Below, piece after piece: positions 14,455-24,032 of a stretch of DNA of 64,000 nt (positions are counted from its first letter, which is position 1; each line of letters starts with the position of its first letter). The translations under genes and the position numbers were made by a program. The notes under the pieces were generated by a model that worked only from the letters and a program-made list of their open reading frames with translations, was not told the origin of the DNA and ran no database searches. Location: the NCBI RefSeq assembly GCF_023715845.1, contig NZ_JAMBOR010000002.1, positions 1 to 64,000 of the forward strand, read 5' to 3'. This stretch comes from Fictibacillus phosphorivorans (GTDB lineage Bacteria; Bacillota; Bacilli; Bacillales; Fictibacillaceae).

Positions 14455-16202
14455 CTGCCTCCACCTCCTTGTGCAATAAGTGTTTCAAGAGCTTGCCTTT
14501 CATATGTTTCTTTATACCATCCTTCCTCACACAATAAGGACTGATGTGTTCCTCGCTGGACGATTGTACCGTTATCCATAACCACGATTAAGTCGCAATG
14601 AGCAATCGATGACAATCTGTGAGCGGTAATAATTGTGGTTTTATCTTTCCTTTCTTCTTTTAAGTTGTGAAGAATCTCTTCTTCTGTTTTTGCATCGACA
14701 GCAGATAAGGAGTCATCGAGGATGAGAATTTCAGGATCAATTACGAGAGACCTTGCGATAGAGATCCGTTGTTTTTGCCCGCCTGATAACGTAACCCCTC
14801 TTTCACCTACAACTGTTTCGTACCCGTATTTAAATTGAGTGATATCCTTATGAATAGAAGCTGTTTGAGCAGCTCCTTTTATTTCTGCAAAAGTAGCCTC
14901 TATCTTTCCGAAAGCAATATTTTCAGCGATGGTAGCTGAAAAAAGAAAGTGATCTTGTGGGACATATCCAATCGCTGATCGTAAAGTTTGCAGTCGATAA
15001 TCACAGATATCCTCCCCATCTATAAAAACATTTCCTCTCTTGATGTGATGTTCCCGAAGAAGCATTCTGCACAAAGTTGTTTTTCCACTGCCTGTTTTTC
15101 CGACGACCCCTATCGACTGACCGCTTTGTAATGTGAAATGAACATCCTTTAATACTGAATCTTTTCCAGGATAACGAAATTCTTTCAGATGAAATTCAAT
15201 ATTTCCTTTTGGCAGCTTATCAAGTGTTCCTTCATCCTCAATCTCTTCTCTAACTGCCAATAAGGATTCTATTCGGTCATAGGACGCTCTTCCTCTTTCA
15301 ACGATATTAAACAACCATCCAAAGGCCAGCATCGGCCAGATTAATAACCCTAAGTAACTAGTAAACGACACGAGTTCTCCGATTGTCAGATCGTCTTTAA
15401 TGACTAACGATGAACCATAGCTTACTGCTAGGAAAAATGAAAAGCCGATGATCAAAGAAATGGTAGGATCAAACATCGAATCTATTCGAGCCACCGCCAT
15501 ATTCTTTCTTACAGCATCCTTTGATAATTCATTGAAACTTTTAATATCATCTTCTTCCTGACCGAATGCTTTTATTACCCGTGTTCCAGATATACTTTCC
15601 TGCACTTTATCGTTAAGAGATGAAAAAGCTTCCTGTGCACTATGAAATCGCTTATGAAGCATCGTCCCATATTTATTCGTCGCCCAGGCCATGACAGGTA
15701 AAGGCAATAGACTGACTAGTGTAAGCTTCCAACTGATTGTCGTGGCCATCGCGATCAGGGTAAATCCACCCATCATCAATGAGTCTACTAGAGTTAGTAC
15801 ACCATCCCCTGCTGTTTGCTGAATAGCTTGAAGATCATTTGTTGAGTGAGCCATAAGATCGCCAACCCGCCGCTTTTGATAAAATTCCTGAGATTTTTTT
15901 GTAAAGTGCTCATAGAGTTTATTTCTTAACAACATAGCAAGCTTTACAGCAGCACCAAATATTAAGATTCTCCATATATACCTTAAAACATAGATCCCTA
16001 TCGCAATGGCAATCAGTAAACCTCCATACCGCCATAACAAATCTTCTGTTAAAGTACCTTCCTTAATGTGATCGACCACGAGACCAACAATTTTTGGCGG
16101 TACTAATAGCCCTAATGATACAAAGGCAAGCATAACGATACCGCCTACGTACCGGATTCTTTCTTGCTTAAAAAACCACATCAACTGAATAAAAACCTTC
16201 AT
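14451..16202 (-). CDS. bmrC: Heterodimeric ABC exporter subunit, BmrC/YheI-like
   Basis: This is the partner half-transporter, 583 residues, with six membrane helices and an ATPase domain: Walker A GKTGSGKTT near residue 365, Q-loop VPQDHFLF, canonical signature LSGGQKQR and Walker B ILILDDSLSAVD. The catalytic Glu after Walker B is Asp here, so the ATP site made by this Walker pair and the SSGQ signature of the partner should be degenerate. Such asymmetry is typical of BmrCD-type exporters. The start is ATG at 16202 behind a G-rich SD. The operon is bmrC-bmrD. Confidence 0.88.
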   Translation of the reverse strand: MKVFIQLMWFFKQERIRYVGGIVMLAFVSLGLLVPPKIVGLVVDHIKEGTLTEDLLWRYGGLLIAIAIGIYVLRYIWRILIFGAAVKLAMLLRNKLYEHFTKKSQEFYQKRRVGDLMAHSTNDLQAIQQTAGDGVLTLVDSLMMGGFTLIAMATTISWKLTLVSLLPLPVMAWATNKYGTMLHKRFHSAQEAFSSLNDKVQESISGTRVIKAFGQEEDDIKSFNELSKDAVRKNMAVARIDSMFDPTISLIIGFSFFLAVSYGSSLVIKDDLTIGELVSFTSYLGLLIWPMLAFGWLFNIVERGRASYDRIESLLAVREEIEDEGTLDKLPKGNIEFHLKEFRYPGKDSVLKDVHFTLQSGQSIGVVGKTGSGKTTLCRMLLREHHIKRGNVFIDGEDICDYRLQTLRSAIGYVPQDHFLFSATIAENIAFGKIEATFAEIKGAAQTASIHKDITQFKYGYETVVGERGVTLSGGQKQRISIARSLVIDPEILILDDSLSAVDAKTEEEILHNLKEERKDKTTIITAHRLSSIAHCDLIVVMDNGTIVQRGTHQSLLCEEGWYKETYERQALETLIAQGGGGR

Positions 16203-16278
16203 ACATGCCCCCCCCATATCTGCCACTAAAACAAGTATAGTTTACCAATATATGAAAATTTCGAAAAGAAAAAATTCA

Positions 16279-16308
16279 TAAAAAAAAGACCACATTAAGA
16301 GCGGTCTT
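16279..16308 (-). terminator. Terminator after selU
   Basis: On the minus strand AAGACCGC pairs with GTGGTCTT across a 7-nt loop and is followed by a run of T. It lies 12 bp after the selU stop. Confidence 0.85.
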
Positions 16309-16320
16309 TAAAATCTATCA

Positions 16321-17364
16321 TTAAAGAAATTTATTAATTTCATCTTGTATTTCGTTGTACAGGTAATCGAAAGAATCTCCACTTACATGGATACATGGGC
16401 TTTCATACTTTTGTTCAGCATACTCATATTTTGGATCATAATAGTTTTCAAGCAAGAAAGAAACGACTTTTTCATAATCTTGTTTTAAGAGTGCCTCTTT
16501 GATCTCGGACATGATCGATGAGGGAATTCTATTTGTAAGTTTCAATACCGCTTCTTCAATCTCTTTCTTATGCAGCTGCGGATCATATACCTCACAAATG
16601 TATTGTACTCGCATGCCAAAAGGGATGTTGATATGAATACGGGTTCCAGAATATTTGCCCTCTAACAAAAAGTCTGGAACAATCACTCTTCCGATTCGTT
16701 TACTCTCAGATTCAATGATTAAAATAGGAGCTTTTTTGAGTTCATTTAATCGTTCATACAAACGTGATTCGAACTTTTTCTGTGAAGCGGGCTCTTCTCC
16801 GATTCTTCCGAAGATAGAACCTTTATGACCAGCCATCTTCTCTAAATTGATGACCGGATAACCTTCCTCTTGGAGCTTTTCTAAGAACTTTGTTTTCATC
16901 GTCCCTGTATAACCTTCTAAAACTATGATTTCATGTGCTTTCTGGCTATATTCATTGAGTGTTCTTTCGATTTGTTTTCGGTAAGAACGGATCCCGCCTT
17001 CTAACTGTAAACAATCTATACCCAACATCGACATCGTTTGCACAAGACTTTTTGAACGCATTCCGCCTCTCGCACAATAAATCACAACCTGCTTTTCAGG
17101 GTATTTGGCCATCTCGTTCTTAATGGTCTTATAGAAGTTCGGCAATTTTGGGGCGACAATCTCTAGGCCGCGTTCTACAGCTTGTTCTTTACTTTTTTGT
17201 TTATAAATCGTTCCAATTTCCGCTCGTTCATCATTTGAAAAAATACTTAAGCATTTTGCACCAGGGATATGATATTCGTCATATTCTTTAGGAGACCTGA
17301 CATCAAAAAGCAGATGTGAATCAGAATCTATATCATTTAACTGAATTGTCCTTAACTCTTCCAT
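16321..17364 (-). CDS. selU: tRNA 2-selenouridine synthase SelU (MnmH)
   Basis: SelU replaces sulfur by selenium in 2-thiouridine at the wobble position of Lys, Glu and Gln tRNAs, via a geranylated intermediate, using selenophosphate from SelD. The 347-residue protein has an N-terminal rhodanese domain (LLFDVRSPKEYDEYHIPGA) with the catalytic Cys in VVIYCARGGMRSKS near residue 96, and a C-terminal P-loop VLEGYTGTMKTKF near residue 145. The start is ATG at 17364 behind AAAGGATGAT; a longer frame upstream would run through the yneF terminator. It stands alone between bmrC and yneF, with its own terminator, so selenium use in this organism covers both Sec and selenouridine. Confidence 0.95.
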   Translation of the reverse strand: MEELRTIQLNDIDSDSHLLFDVRSPKEYDEYHIPGAKCLSIFSNDERAEIGTIYKQKSKEQAVERGLEIVAPKLPNFYKTIKNEMAKYPEKQVVIYCARGGMRSKSLVQTMSMLGIDCLQLEGGIRSYRKQIERTLNEYSQKAHEIIVLEGYTGTMKTKFLEKLQEEGYPVINLEKMAGHKGSIFGRIGEEPASQKKFESRLYERLNELKKAPILIIESESKRIGRVIVPDFLLEGKYSGTRIHINIPFGMRVQYICEVYDPQLHKKEIEEAVLKLTNRIPSSIMSEIKEALLKQDYEKVVSFLLENYYDPKYEYAEQKYESPCIHVSGDSFDYLYNEIQDEINKFL

Positions 17365-17408
17365 AATATCATCCTTTTTTGACGCAATAAGCAATGTAAA
17401 AACGAAAA

Positions 17409-17436
17409 CAAGCACCCGATTTACTCAGGGTGCTTG
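17409..17436 (-). terminator. Terminator after yneF
   Basis: CAAGCACCC pairs with GGGTGCTTG around a 10-nt loop, followed on the minus strand by TTTTCGTTTTT. It separates yneF from selU and supports the shorter selU start. Confidence 0.85.
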
Positions 17437-17442
17437 TACCAT

Positions 17443-17661
17443 TTACTTCATCTGCTTGTTCATAGCCTGCATCATTTGGTTAATTTTCTTTTGTGACGGC
17501 TTTTGACCCATCTGCATCATCATCACACGCAACATATTTTCATTAATCGGTGGATTCTTTTGTAAATAACTCATCATATACTTGCGGGCAATAAAAAATC
17601 CGATCGCAACGCCTGCAATCAGTGAAAGTACAGCCACAAGGATTACCATACCAGTGCTCAT
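17443..17661 (-). CDS. yneF: YneF family (UPF0154) small membrane protein
   Basis: This 72-residue protein has one N-terminal membrane helix ([19 protein letters not shown]) and a basic, Met/Gln-rich cytoplasmic tail with the family motif [21 protein letters not shown]. Its function is unknown. The start is ATG at 17661 behind AAGGAGGAAG; a start seven codons upstream would overlap the SD. Neighbours sirA and tkt match the Bacillus order. Confidence 0.92.
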   Translation of the reverse strand: MSTGMVILVAVLSLIAGVAIGFFIARKYMMSYLQKNPPINENMLRVMMMQMGQKPSQKKINQMMQAMNKQMK

Positions 17662-17739
17662 TGTAAAAACTTCCTCCTTCATGTTGTCTAGAACTAGTTT
17701 ACTACAAGTTATAGGTTACATACAACATTTGAAAGTTAA

Positions 17740-18180
17740 TTAAGTCGCGTACATCATGTTTAGTTTAAACGGAGACAGCCATCCATATTTCCTTTCTCCG
17801 TAGTCCATTGCCAAGAAGTACGATTCAAATTGTCTTAAAGCTTCAAATATAATTGTTTCTGCCTCAAAATTTCCAATACTGTACAAATGCAAGTAACGAT
17901 CGTTCAGTTCGATCCTGACCTTACTATTCTTCGCCGAAAGTGTATAGGTTTGCCCTTCAGAAAGCCATTCGTATTTATCTTTTAATTGATGCCATAAGTG
18001 TTCTTCGAGCTGCGAGACAGACATGGAAGATGTTATGTATCCGATCTGTTTATTTAGTATCTGTTTAAAAATTCCTGATGAACGCTGTTCCTCGTAAAAC
18101 AATTGAAAAAGCTTATTTTCTTTTCCATAGTAGGAATGAGCAACTTCTTTCGTTATTAAATAGATATAAAATTCTCTCAT
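17740..18180 (-). CDS. sirA: Sporulation inhibitor of replication SirA
   Basis: SirA binds DnaA domain I early in sporulation and blocks new rounds of replication. The 146-residue protein starts MREFYIYLITKEVAHSYYG and has the family core with YEWLSEGQTYTLSAK near residue 70 and a hydrophobic C-terminal half (YFLAMDYGERKYGWLSPFK). The start is ATG at 18180 behind AGAGGAG; the longer frame lacks support. In Bacillus it is transcribed from a Spo0A-controlled promoter, which I could not locate. It lies between tkt and yneF as in B. subtilis (yneE). Confidence 0.88.
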   Translation of the reverse strand: MREFYIYLITKEVAHSYYGKENKLFQLFYEEQRSSGIFKQILNKQIGYITSSMSVSQLEEHLWHQLKDKYEWLSEGQTYTLSAKNSKVRIELNDRYLHLYSIGNFEAETIIFEALRQFESYFLAMDYGERKYGWLSPFKLNMMYAT

Positions 18181-18288
18181 GGAAAAGCTCCTCTCCAACT
18201 TCTTGCTGAAAAGTATATACAAAAAATGGAGAAAAGCTTGTCTAAAGGACAGAGTGAAAAACAACTTTTTTTGTCGAAACACAAAGAA

Positions 18289-18317
18289 AAGAAGGTTTTC
18301 GTTTGAAAACCTTCTTT
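18289..18317 (-). terminator. Terminator after tkt
   Basis: AAGAAGGTTTTC and GAAAACCTTCTT form a 12-bp stem with a 4-base loop, followed on the minus strand by TTCTTTG. It lies just after the transketolase stop at 18331. Confidence 0.85.
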
Positions 18318-18330
18318 CTAAATAATCTTG

Positions 18331-20325
18331 TTATTTGTTCAATAATTCTTTAACACGTTTCACAACGTTCTCTGGTGTGAAACCGTATTTCTCTTTAATC
18401 ACTTCTCCAGGTGCAGAAGCCCCAAAAGTATCAATTGCTAATGTGTCTCCATCAAGTCCAACATATTTATGCCATCCTAATGAAGAACCCATTTCGATTG
18501 CTAAGCGTTTTGTAATATGTTTTGGAAGTACTGATTCTTTATAATCAGCATCCTGCTTATCAAAACTTTCCCAAGAAGGCATTGAAACAACTGATGCAGA
18601 AATACCTTCATTTTTTAGAAGCTCTTGTGCTTCTACAGCTAAACTTACCTCTGAACCAGCAGAGAGAAGAAGAACATCAGCCTCAGATTCTGAAGGAGAA
18701 ACGACATATGCACCGCGTTTAACACCTTCATATGCTTTTTCTTTCGTATTTTTCAAGATAGGCAAGTCTTGTCGGCTTAAAACAAGTGCAGTCGGCTGAT
18801 CCTTACTTTCAACAGCAATCTTCCAAGCCGCATTTGATTCATATCCGTCAGCCGGACGAATCAAGTTGAGATTTGGGAGAGCTCGTAGTGAAGCAAGTTG
18901 CTCAACTGGTTCATGTGTTGGACCGTCTTCCCCTACCATTACACTGTCATGTGTTAAGACATAAGTAACAGGAAGTCCCATCAGTGCAGATAAGCGGATT
19001 GCCGGACGAACATAATCAGAGAAAACGAAAAATGTTCCGCCGTATACTCTAAGTCCGCCGTGAAGCGCCATTCCATTTAATGCTGCGCCCATCGCAAATT
19101 CACGAACACCGAACCAGATGTTTCGTCCACTATAATCGTTTCGGCTAAAGTTTACTTCGCCTTCTAGTAGTGTTTTATTGGAACCCGCTAGGTCAGCAGA
19201 TCCACCAAAAATAGATGGAACGTTCTTCGCAAGGACATTTAACGCTTTTCCGGCAGAAGAACGAGTAGCAATTGCTTTATCAAATTCAGGCATCCCTTGA
19301 TCCCAATTCTCAGGAACTTCTCCTTTGATCGCTTGTTGAAGTTCTTTCGCTAATTCTGGATAAGCTTCTTCATATGCCTTAAATCGCTTGTTCCAATCCT
19401 CTTCTTTCGATTGACCTTCAGCTTTTAACTGTTCAAAATGTGATCTTACTTCGTCAGGAACATGGAAATCGTTCTCAAATGTCCACTTATAAGCTTCTTT
19501 AGTTAACAAGATTTCGTCTTTACCTAGTGGTGCACCATGGGAAGCAGATTTACCAGACTTATTCGGTGACCCGTAACCGATCACTGTTTTAACTTCTATT
19601 AGCGTCGGTTTGTTTAACTCTTCACGTGCTTCTGCAAGAGCTTTTTCGATTTCCTCCAAGTTCGTTCCATCTTCTACATATAGAACTTGCCAGCCATAAG
19701 CTTCAAATCTTTGCTTTACGCTCTCAGAGAATGAGTGATGCAAATCACCATCTAAAGAAATGTCATTTGAATCATACAGTACAATCATTCTTCCTAAACC
19801 AAGGTGTCCAGCTAAAGATGCTGCCTCTGCAGATACACCTTCCATTAAATCTCCATCACCACAGATGGAATACGTATAATGATCGATTACTTCATGTCCA
19901 TCACGGTTGTATTTTGCAGCTAAATGACGTTCTGCCATCGCCATCCCAACTGCCATCGCAATACCTTGTCCAAGTGGACCTGTAGTTGCTTCTACGCCGA
20001 CTGTATGACCGTATTCAGGGTGTCCAGGAGTTTTACTTCCCCATTGTCTAAATTCTTTTAAGTCATCAATTGTTAACCCATATCCACTTAAATGTAGCAA
20101 GCTATACAATAGCATTGATCCATGACCTGCCGATAGAACAAAGCGATCACGGTTAAACCATTCTGGATTAGATGGATTATGATTCATATATTTCGTCCAA
20201 AGGCTATACGCCATTGGCGCCGCACCCATTGGCATTCCTGGATGGCCAGAATTCGCCTTTTCGATGCTATCAATGGATAGTGTTCTAATCGTATTAATTG
20301 CTAATTCATCAATATTATGTGACAA
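18331..20325 (-). CDS. tkt: Transketolase
   Basis: Transketolase moves two-carbon units between sugar phosphates in the pentose phosphate pathway using thiamine diphosphate. The 664-residue protein has the full set of motifs: SGHPGMPMG near residue 25, [13 protein letters not shown] with the catalytic His, the ThDP-binding [19 protein letters not shown] near residue 155, and [16 protein letters not shown] near residue 460. The gene is monocistronic, with a terminator at 18289-18317 and a 200-bp upstream gap. Confidence 0.97.
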   Translation of the reverse strand: MSHNIDELAINTIRTLSIDSIEKANSGHPGMPMGAAPMAYSLWTKYMNHNPSNPEWFNRDRFVLSAGHGSMLLYSLLHLSGYGLTIDDLKEFRQWGSKTPGHPEYGHTVGVEATTGPLGQGIAMAVGMAMAERHLAAKYNRDGHEVIDHYTYSICGDGDLMEGVSAEAASLAGHLGLGRMIVLYDSNDISLDGDLHHSFSESVKQRFEAYGWQVLYVEDGTNLEEIEKALAEAREELNKPTLIEVKTVIGYGSPNKSGKSASHGAPLGKDEILLTKEAYKWTFENDFHVPDEVRSHFEQLKAEGQSKEEDWNKRFKAYEEAYPELAKELQQAIKGEVPENWDQGMPEFDKAIATRSSAGKALNVLAKNVPSIFGGSADLAGSNKTLLEGEVNFSRNDYSGRNIWFGVREFAMGAALNGMALHGGLRVYGGTFFVFSDYVRPAIRLSALMGLPVTYVLTHDSVMVGEDGPTHEPVEQLASLRALPNLNLIRPADGYESNAAWKIAVESKDQPTALVLSRQDLPILKNTKEKAYEGVKRGAYVVSPSESEADVLLLSAGSEVSLAVEAQELLKNEGISASVVSMPSWESFDKQDADYKESVLPKHITKRLAIEMGSSLGWHKYVGLDGDTLAIDTFGASAPGEVIKEKYGFTPENVVKRVKELLNK

Positions 20326-20454
20326 AAAAAATCATCCCTTCATATGTACTAAACGGTTTTGAATTACATAATAAACCTTCATGTCCAATTAGACAAGGTA
20401 AACACATCATAAACTAATGTTATTTTACCATTACCCTCTCAAGTTCATACAAAA

Positions 20455-20513
20455 ACCGCCTGAAACTATGACAAGAAATCTTGTTCAAGAAATCTTGTTA
20501 TAGTACAGGCGGT
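20455..20513 (-). terminator. Terminator after yneR with a nested repeat
   Basis: ACCGCCTG (20455-20462) pairs with CAGGCGGT (20506-20513) and is followed on the minus strand by a run of five T. The 43-bp loop holds two tandem copies of ACAAGAAATCTTGTT-like sequence that can form smaller hairpins, so the whole element is branched. Confidence 0.65.
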
Positions 20514-20523
20514 AAAATGTATA

Positions 20524-20808
20524 TTAAGCTAATCCAGGAATCTGACAAGAGAAATAATCTGTTTTTTCATCATAATCAAGCTTCATATTTTCTGCAAACC
20601 AGCTTTCTTCTGCTTTGACAAAAAATTTAAGTCCCTCCACTTCCTGGATAAAGTCATTTTCCTCTGGAACCGCAGGAGTTACACCAAGCGAAAAGCCGCC
20701 TGAATCACCACTTCCTGCATACTTTACAAATAAACGCAATCCTTCTTTTGCTCCTAGTTCGATATCTTTATAAAGATTTGCTGCTGCACTCGTGATTGAA
20801 AAAGTCAA
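20524..20808 (-). CDS. yneR: HesB/YneR-family iron-sulfur-cluster-type protein
   Basis: This 94-residue protein has the HesB-like fold of YneR: YKDIELGAKEGLRLFVKYAGSGD in the N-terminal half, GGFSLGVTP, and a C-terminal FVKAEESWFAENMKLDYD segment. It lacks the three conserved cysteines of IscA/ErpA, so an iron-sulfur role is doubtful, as for YneR. The start is TTG at 20808 behind AAAGGGGAG; the upstream in-frame ATG would add a hydrophobic tail with no SD. It stands alone between ynzC and tkt. Confidence 0.85.
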   Translation of the reverse strand: MTFSITSAAANLYKDIELGAKEGLRLFVKYAGSGDSGGFSLGVTPAVPEENDFIQEVEGLKFFVKAEESWFAENMKLDYDEKTDYFSCQIPGLA

Positions 20809-20871
20809 AATATTCTCCCCTTTCAAAGTTGTTATATAACAGTATATACTAATGTATAATAAATGCAACAG

Positions 20872-20906
20872 AAAAAAATGCCTATTTGCATATTTGCAAA
20901 TAGGCA
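20872..20906 (-). terminator. Terminator after ynzC
   Basis: TGCCTATTTGCA pairs with TGCAAATAGGCA around a 4-base loop, followed on the minus strand by seven T. The stem starts 8 bp after the ynzC stop. Confidence 0.9.
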
Positions 20907-20913
20907 CAAAGTA

Positions 20914-21153
20914 TTAATGTTTAAGGTTATTTTTATTTTCTTTACTTCTTTTTAATTTTTCAGGTGTTACATCATTCCCCTTAGGATCTACAAAGGTAAC
21001 ACCATGCAGGTCTTGGACAAAAGATTTTCTAAAAGCTTGAAGATATTCTTCTCTAAGTTTTTTCTGCTCCAATTGTTCTGCGTTTGATAGCTCTGTTTGC
21101 TTTGACTTTCGGGACAACTCATTTATTCTTTGCAGTTTATCTTTAGATAACAT
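20914..21153 (-). CDS. ynzC: YnzC family (UPF0291) SOS-region protein
   Basis: This 79-residue, highly charged helical protein starts MLSKDKLQRINELSRKSK and has the family motif LREEYLQAFRKSFVQDLHG followed by a short tail. Its function is unknown; in B. subtilis it is the last gene of the SOS-induced yneA-yneB-ynzC operon, the same order as here. The start is ATG at 21153 behind AAAAAGGAG. Confidence 0.92.
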   Translation of the reverse strand: MLSKDKLQRINELSRKSKQTELSNAEQLEQKKLREEYLQAFRKSFVQDLHGVTFVDPKGNDVTPEKLKRSKENKNNLKH

Positions 21154-21215
21154 GTATAAAAAACTCCTTTTTACCATCACTTTCTCTTAATCTTACAGGA
21201 GTAGAAAAGGAATTT

Positions 21216-21863
<648 letters not shown>

Positions 21864-21877
21864 TTAAAACCTGCTTT

Positions 21878-22144
21878 TTATTTACTAACTGGGATTATAA
21901 CTTTTTGACCAGGAAATACAGCTGCCGCATTTACACTGTTTTTTTGTTCTACCCACTTTATAAATTCCCAGTTGGAATAATGATGTTTTGCATTATATTC
22001 TTCAGAAAGACTCCATAACGAGTCTCCTTCTTCAATTGTAACTTCTATATATTGATTATCCTGTGCTGCGAGGTTTGAAAGTGTAAAAAAGATTCCTCCT
22101 ACTAACCCTAAAAATACAATAACATGCAACGTCCCTTGTTTCAT
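21878..22144 (-). CDS. yneA: YneA, SOS cell-division suppressor with LysM domain
   Basis: YneA delays cell division during the SOS response. The 88-residue protein has an N-terminal membrane helix (LHVIVFLGLVGGIFFTLSNL) and a LysM domain beginning VTIEEGDSLWSLSEEY and ending FPGQKVIIPVSK. The start is ATG at 22144 behind AAAGGGGA. Upstream are three LexA boxes shared with divergent lexA. The family is usually about 105 residues, so this is a short form. Confidence 0.9.
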   Translation of the reverse strand: MKQGTLHVIVFLGLVGGIFFTLSNLAAQDNQYIEVTIEEGDSLWSLSEEYNAKHHYSNWEFIKWVEQKNSVNAAAVFPGQKVIIPVSK

Positions 22145-22161
22145 TATAATTCCCCTTTCAA

Positions 22162-22175
22162 CAAACGTTTGTTCG
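22162..22175. promoter_or_regulatory. LexA box 1 (yneA side)
   Basis: CAAACGTTTGTTCG matches the Bacillus LexA/DinR consensus CGAACN4GTTCG with one mismatch. It overlaps the yneA promoter region, just upstream of its SD. Confidence 0.75.
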
Positions 22176-22198
22176 TATTTCTTATTCTTATCATATCT

Positions 22199-22212
22199 GG
22201 AACGTCTGTTCG
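22199..22212. promoter_or_regulatory. LexA box 2
   Basis: GGAACGTCTGTTCG matches CGAACN4GTTCG with one mismatch. It lies midway between yneA and lexA. Confidence 0.8.
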
Positions 22213-22229
22213 GTGTCAACACATTTTTT

Positions 22230-22243
22230 CGAACTTATGTTTG
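22230..22243. promoter_or_regulatory. LexA box 3 (lexA side)
   Basis: CGAACTTATGTTTG matches CGAACN4GTTCG with one mismatch. The three boxes span 82 bp and allow LexA to control both divergent units and itself. Confidence 0.75.
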
Positions 22244-22305
22244 TATCTATAAGATTGCCATGCTATACTTTTTATAGATAAAAAATCTGGTGAGGTGCTT
22301 AAACA

Positions 22306-22920
22306 ATGACTAAGTTATCCAGACGGCAATTGGATATTCTGGCTTTTATAAAAGAAGAAGTATCGCAAAAAGGTTATCCGCCTTCAGTAAGAGAAATTGG
22401 TGAAGCCGTTGGACTCGCTTCGAGTTCTACGGTACATGGACATTTAGCACGGCTTGAAAAAAAGGGATTAATCCGAAGGGATCCGACCAAACCTAGAGCG
22501 ATTGAGGTATTGGGTTTAGAGGATAATATTCCTTCTGTTAGATCTGTATCGATTCCGGTTATCGGAAAAGTTACTGCGGGTCTTCCCATCACTGCAGTTG
22601 AAAATGTAGAAGAATATTTCCCTCTTCCTGAGCATGTAGTTGGAGACGAAAATGTTTTTATGCTTTCCGTTGTAGGAGACAGTATGTTTGAAGCAGGAAT
22701 ATTTGATAAGGACTTAGTAGTTGTAAAGCAACAGCCAACAGCAAATAATGGAGATATTATCGTTGCGATGACTGATGAAGATGAAGCTACCGTTAAGCGA
22801 TTCTTTAAAGAAAAGAACCACATCCGTCTTCAGCCTGAAAATTCATCGATGGAACCCATTATCCTTCAAAGCTGTACGATTTTAGGAAAAGTGGTTGGAG
22901 TCTATCGTACGATACACTAA
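22306..22920 (+). CDS. lexA: SOS repressor LexA
   Basis: LexA represses DNA-damage genes and cleaves itself when RecA filaments form. The 204-residue protein has a winged helix-turn-helix ([21 protein letters not shown], residues 27-47), the cleavage site Ala91-Gly92 in KVTAGLPI, and the Ser126 (VGDSMFEAG) and Lys164 (ATVKRFF) catalytic dyad. The start is ATG at 22306 behind GGTGAGGTG. It is divergent from the yneA operon, with three LexA boxes between, and a further box lies upstream of recA. Confidence 0.97.
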   Translation: MTKLSRRQLDILAFIKEEVSQKGYPPSVREIGEAVGLASSSTVHGHLARLEKKGLIRRDPTKPRAIEVLGLEDNIPSVRSVSIPVIGKVTAGLPITAVENVEEYFPLPEHVVGDENVFMLSVVGDSMFEAGIFDKDLVVVKQQPTANNGDIIVAMTDEDEATVKRFFKEKNHIRLQPENSSMEPIILQSCTILGKVVGVYRTIH

Positions 22921-22939
22921 ACAAAAAACTTTAATTAGG

Positions 22940-22974
22940 CAGCAAGAGCGTGTTTTCGCATTGCTGTTTTTTTT
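22940..22974 (+). terminator. Terminator after lexA
   Basis: CAGCAA pairs with TTGCTG, with an inner GCG/CGC pair, followed by eight T. It lies 20 bp after the lexA stop. Confidence 0.75.
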
Positions 22975-23351
22975 GTGCAATAATTTTTAACTTTTCTACT
23001 CTATCTTACAACAACCTAATGAATGGATACTACACGTCGATAGGTAATTCATAATTGGACTTTCGTGGCAATGATTGGCGAAATTTACAGAATATTGATT
23101 CATTTTGTCTATTTACAAATTATACCTAAATAATATACCTTGGCATTGTAAGATTGGTTATTTATATCGGGCCCAAAAATAACCTAGAATGCTAAATGAT
23201 TTAGATTTATTGGATGAGACCGTTAGCAGAAAGGAGGTAGCCAGGTATAGCTTAAATATATAAAACCAACAATCCTTTTATAGGTGTATTCGCATCCAGA
23301 GTTCTCTTTTTCACAGGAAAGTATCAAAAATAAGATACGGGAGCTGTTCAT
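22975..23351. other. Intergenic region upstream of the secreted protein gene
   Basis: This 377-bp AT-rich stretch after the lexA terminator contains no convincing gene. An isolated AAAGGAGGTAG (about 23231-23241) is not followed by a start codon in range. The promoter of the secreted protein at 23352 should be here but I cannot identify it. Confidence 0.5.
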
Positions 23352-23966
23352 ATGAGAGCAAAGTTTTCTCTATTGATGATTGTGTTTATTATTGCATCAG
23401 CCGGGATCATCCCTATCTCTGCAGGAGCTGCCACTTCATCTGATGTGGCAGATAATGATTACACAATAAAGTCATTTCATTACTTAAAAGTAGATGAAGA
23501 ATACGTAGATTCCGATGCAATGATTAACAAGGTCACTGACAACAATTTAAAAATAACTATGGTTCTGCCTAAACAAAACAAAGATGGCGACTGGCTAGCG
23601 TACGGATTCACCAGCATAAAAGAATTAGATAAATTTATTGCCAAAGATAAACAAAAAATCGAAAATATCATTACACCAATGGCAAGCGGTCCATGCTGTA
23701 CTGATTTTTATGAACATAAAAACAAGGGCGGCAGCTATATTTATTGGAGAGATGGATTTAAAAACTTGCCATCAAGCTGGAATGACAGAATTTCTTCTGT
23801 AAGCACAGCCTCACCTTCATACAGTTATTCTACGACACTATGGGAACATACTTCTGGTCAAGGGTATGGGAAAGGCGTCTTCTTCAGACATCAAGATTGG
23901 TATGGTAAGACCGCCAATCTAGCTTCTGATTGGAATGACAAAACGTCTGCTATTGAAATCAAATAG
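23352..23966 (+). CDS. Secreted beta/gamma-crystallin-like calcium-binding protein
   Basis: This 204-residue protein has a signal peptide (MRAKFSLLMIVFIIASAG.. SAGAA, cleavage near residue 27). Residues 118-204 form two Greek-key repeats: FYEHKNKGGSYIYW..NLPSSWNDRISSV and LWEHTSGQGYGKGVFF..NLASDWNDKTSAI. Microbial beta/gamma-crystallins bind Ca2+ through (N/D)(N/D)XX(S/T)S; the first repeat has NDRISS (144-149), the second NDKTSA (195-200) with the last Ser changed, so one site may be weakened. The N-terminal 90 residues after the signal match nothing I recognise. A Cys-Cys pair (115-116) precedes the domain. Peptidase-inhibitor I36 proteins share this fold, so that role is possible. It is monocistronic with its own terminator. 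Confidence 0.75.
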   Translation: MRAKFSLLMIVFIIASAGIIPISAGAATSSDVADNDYTIKSFHYLKVDEEYVDSDAMINKVTDNNLKITMVLPKQNKDGDWLAYGFTSIKELDKFIAKDKQKIENIITPMASGPCCTDFYEHKNKGGSYIYWRDGFKNLPSSWNDRISSVSTASPSYSYSTTLWEHTSGQGYGKGVFFRHQDWYGKTANLASDWNDKTSAIEIK

Positions 23967-24006
23967 CGTTGTGAACCAAACAATATTTCTATAGATAAAC
24001 AATAAA

Positions 24007-24032
24007 CCCCTAATTCCAGCCGGAATCAGGGG
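24007..24032 (+). terminator. Terminator after the crystallin-like gene
   Basis: CCCCTAATTCC pairs with GGAATCAGGGG around a 4-base loop (one A/C mismatch), followed by TTTGTGTT. Confidence 0.75.

Noticed and set aside
23231-23270. AAAGGAGGTAG upstream of the crystallin-like gene
   Set aside because: A good SD match but no start codon follows within range; the ATG of the real gene is about 110 bp downstream.
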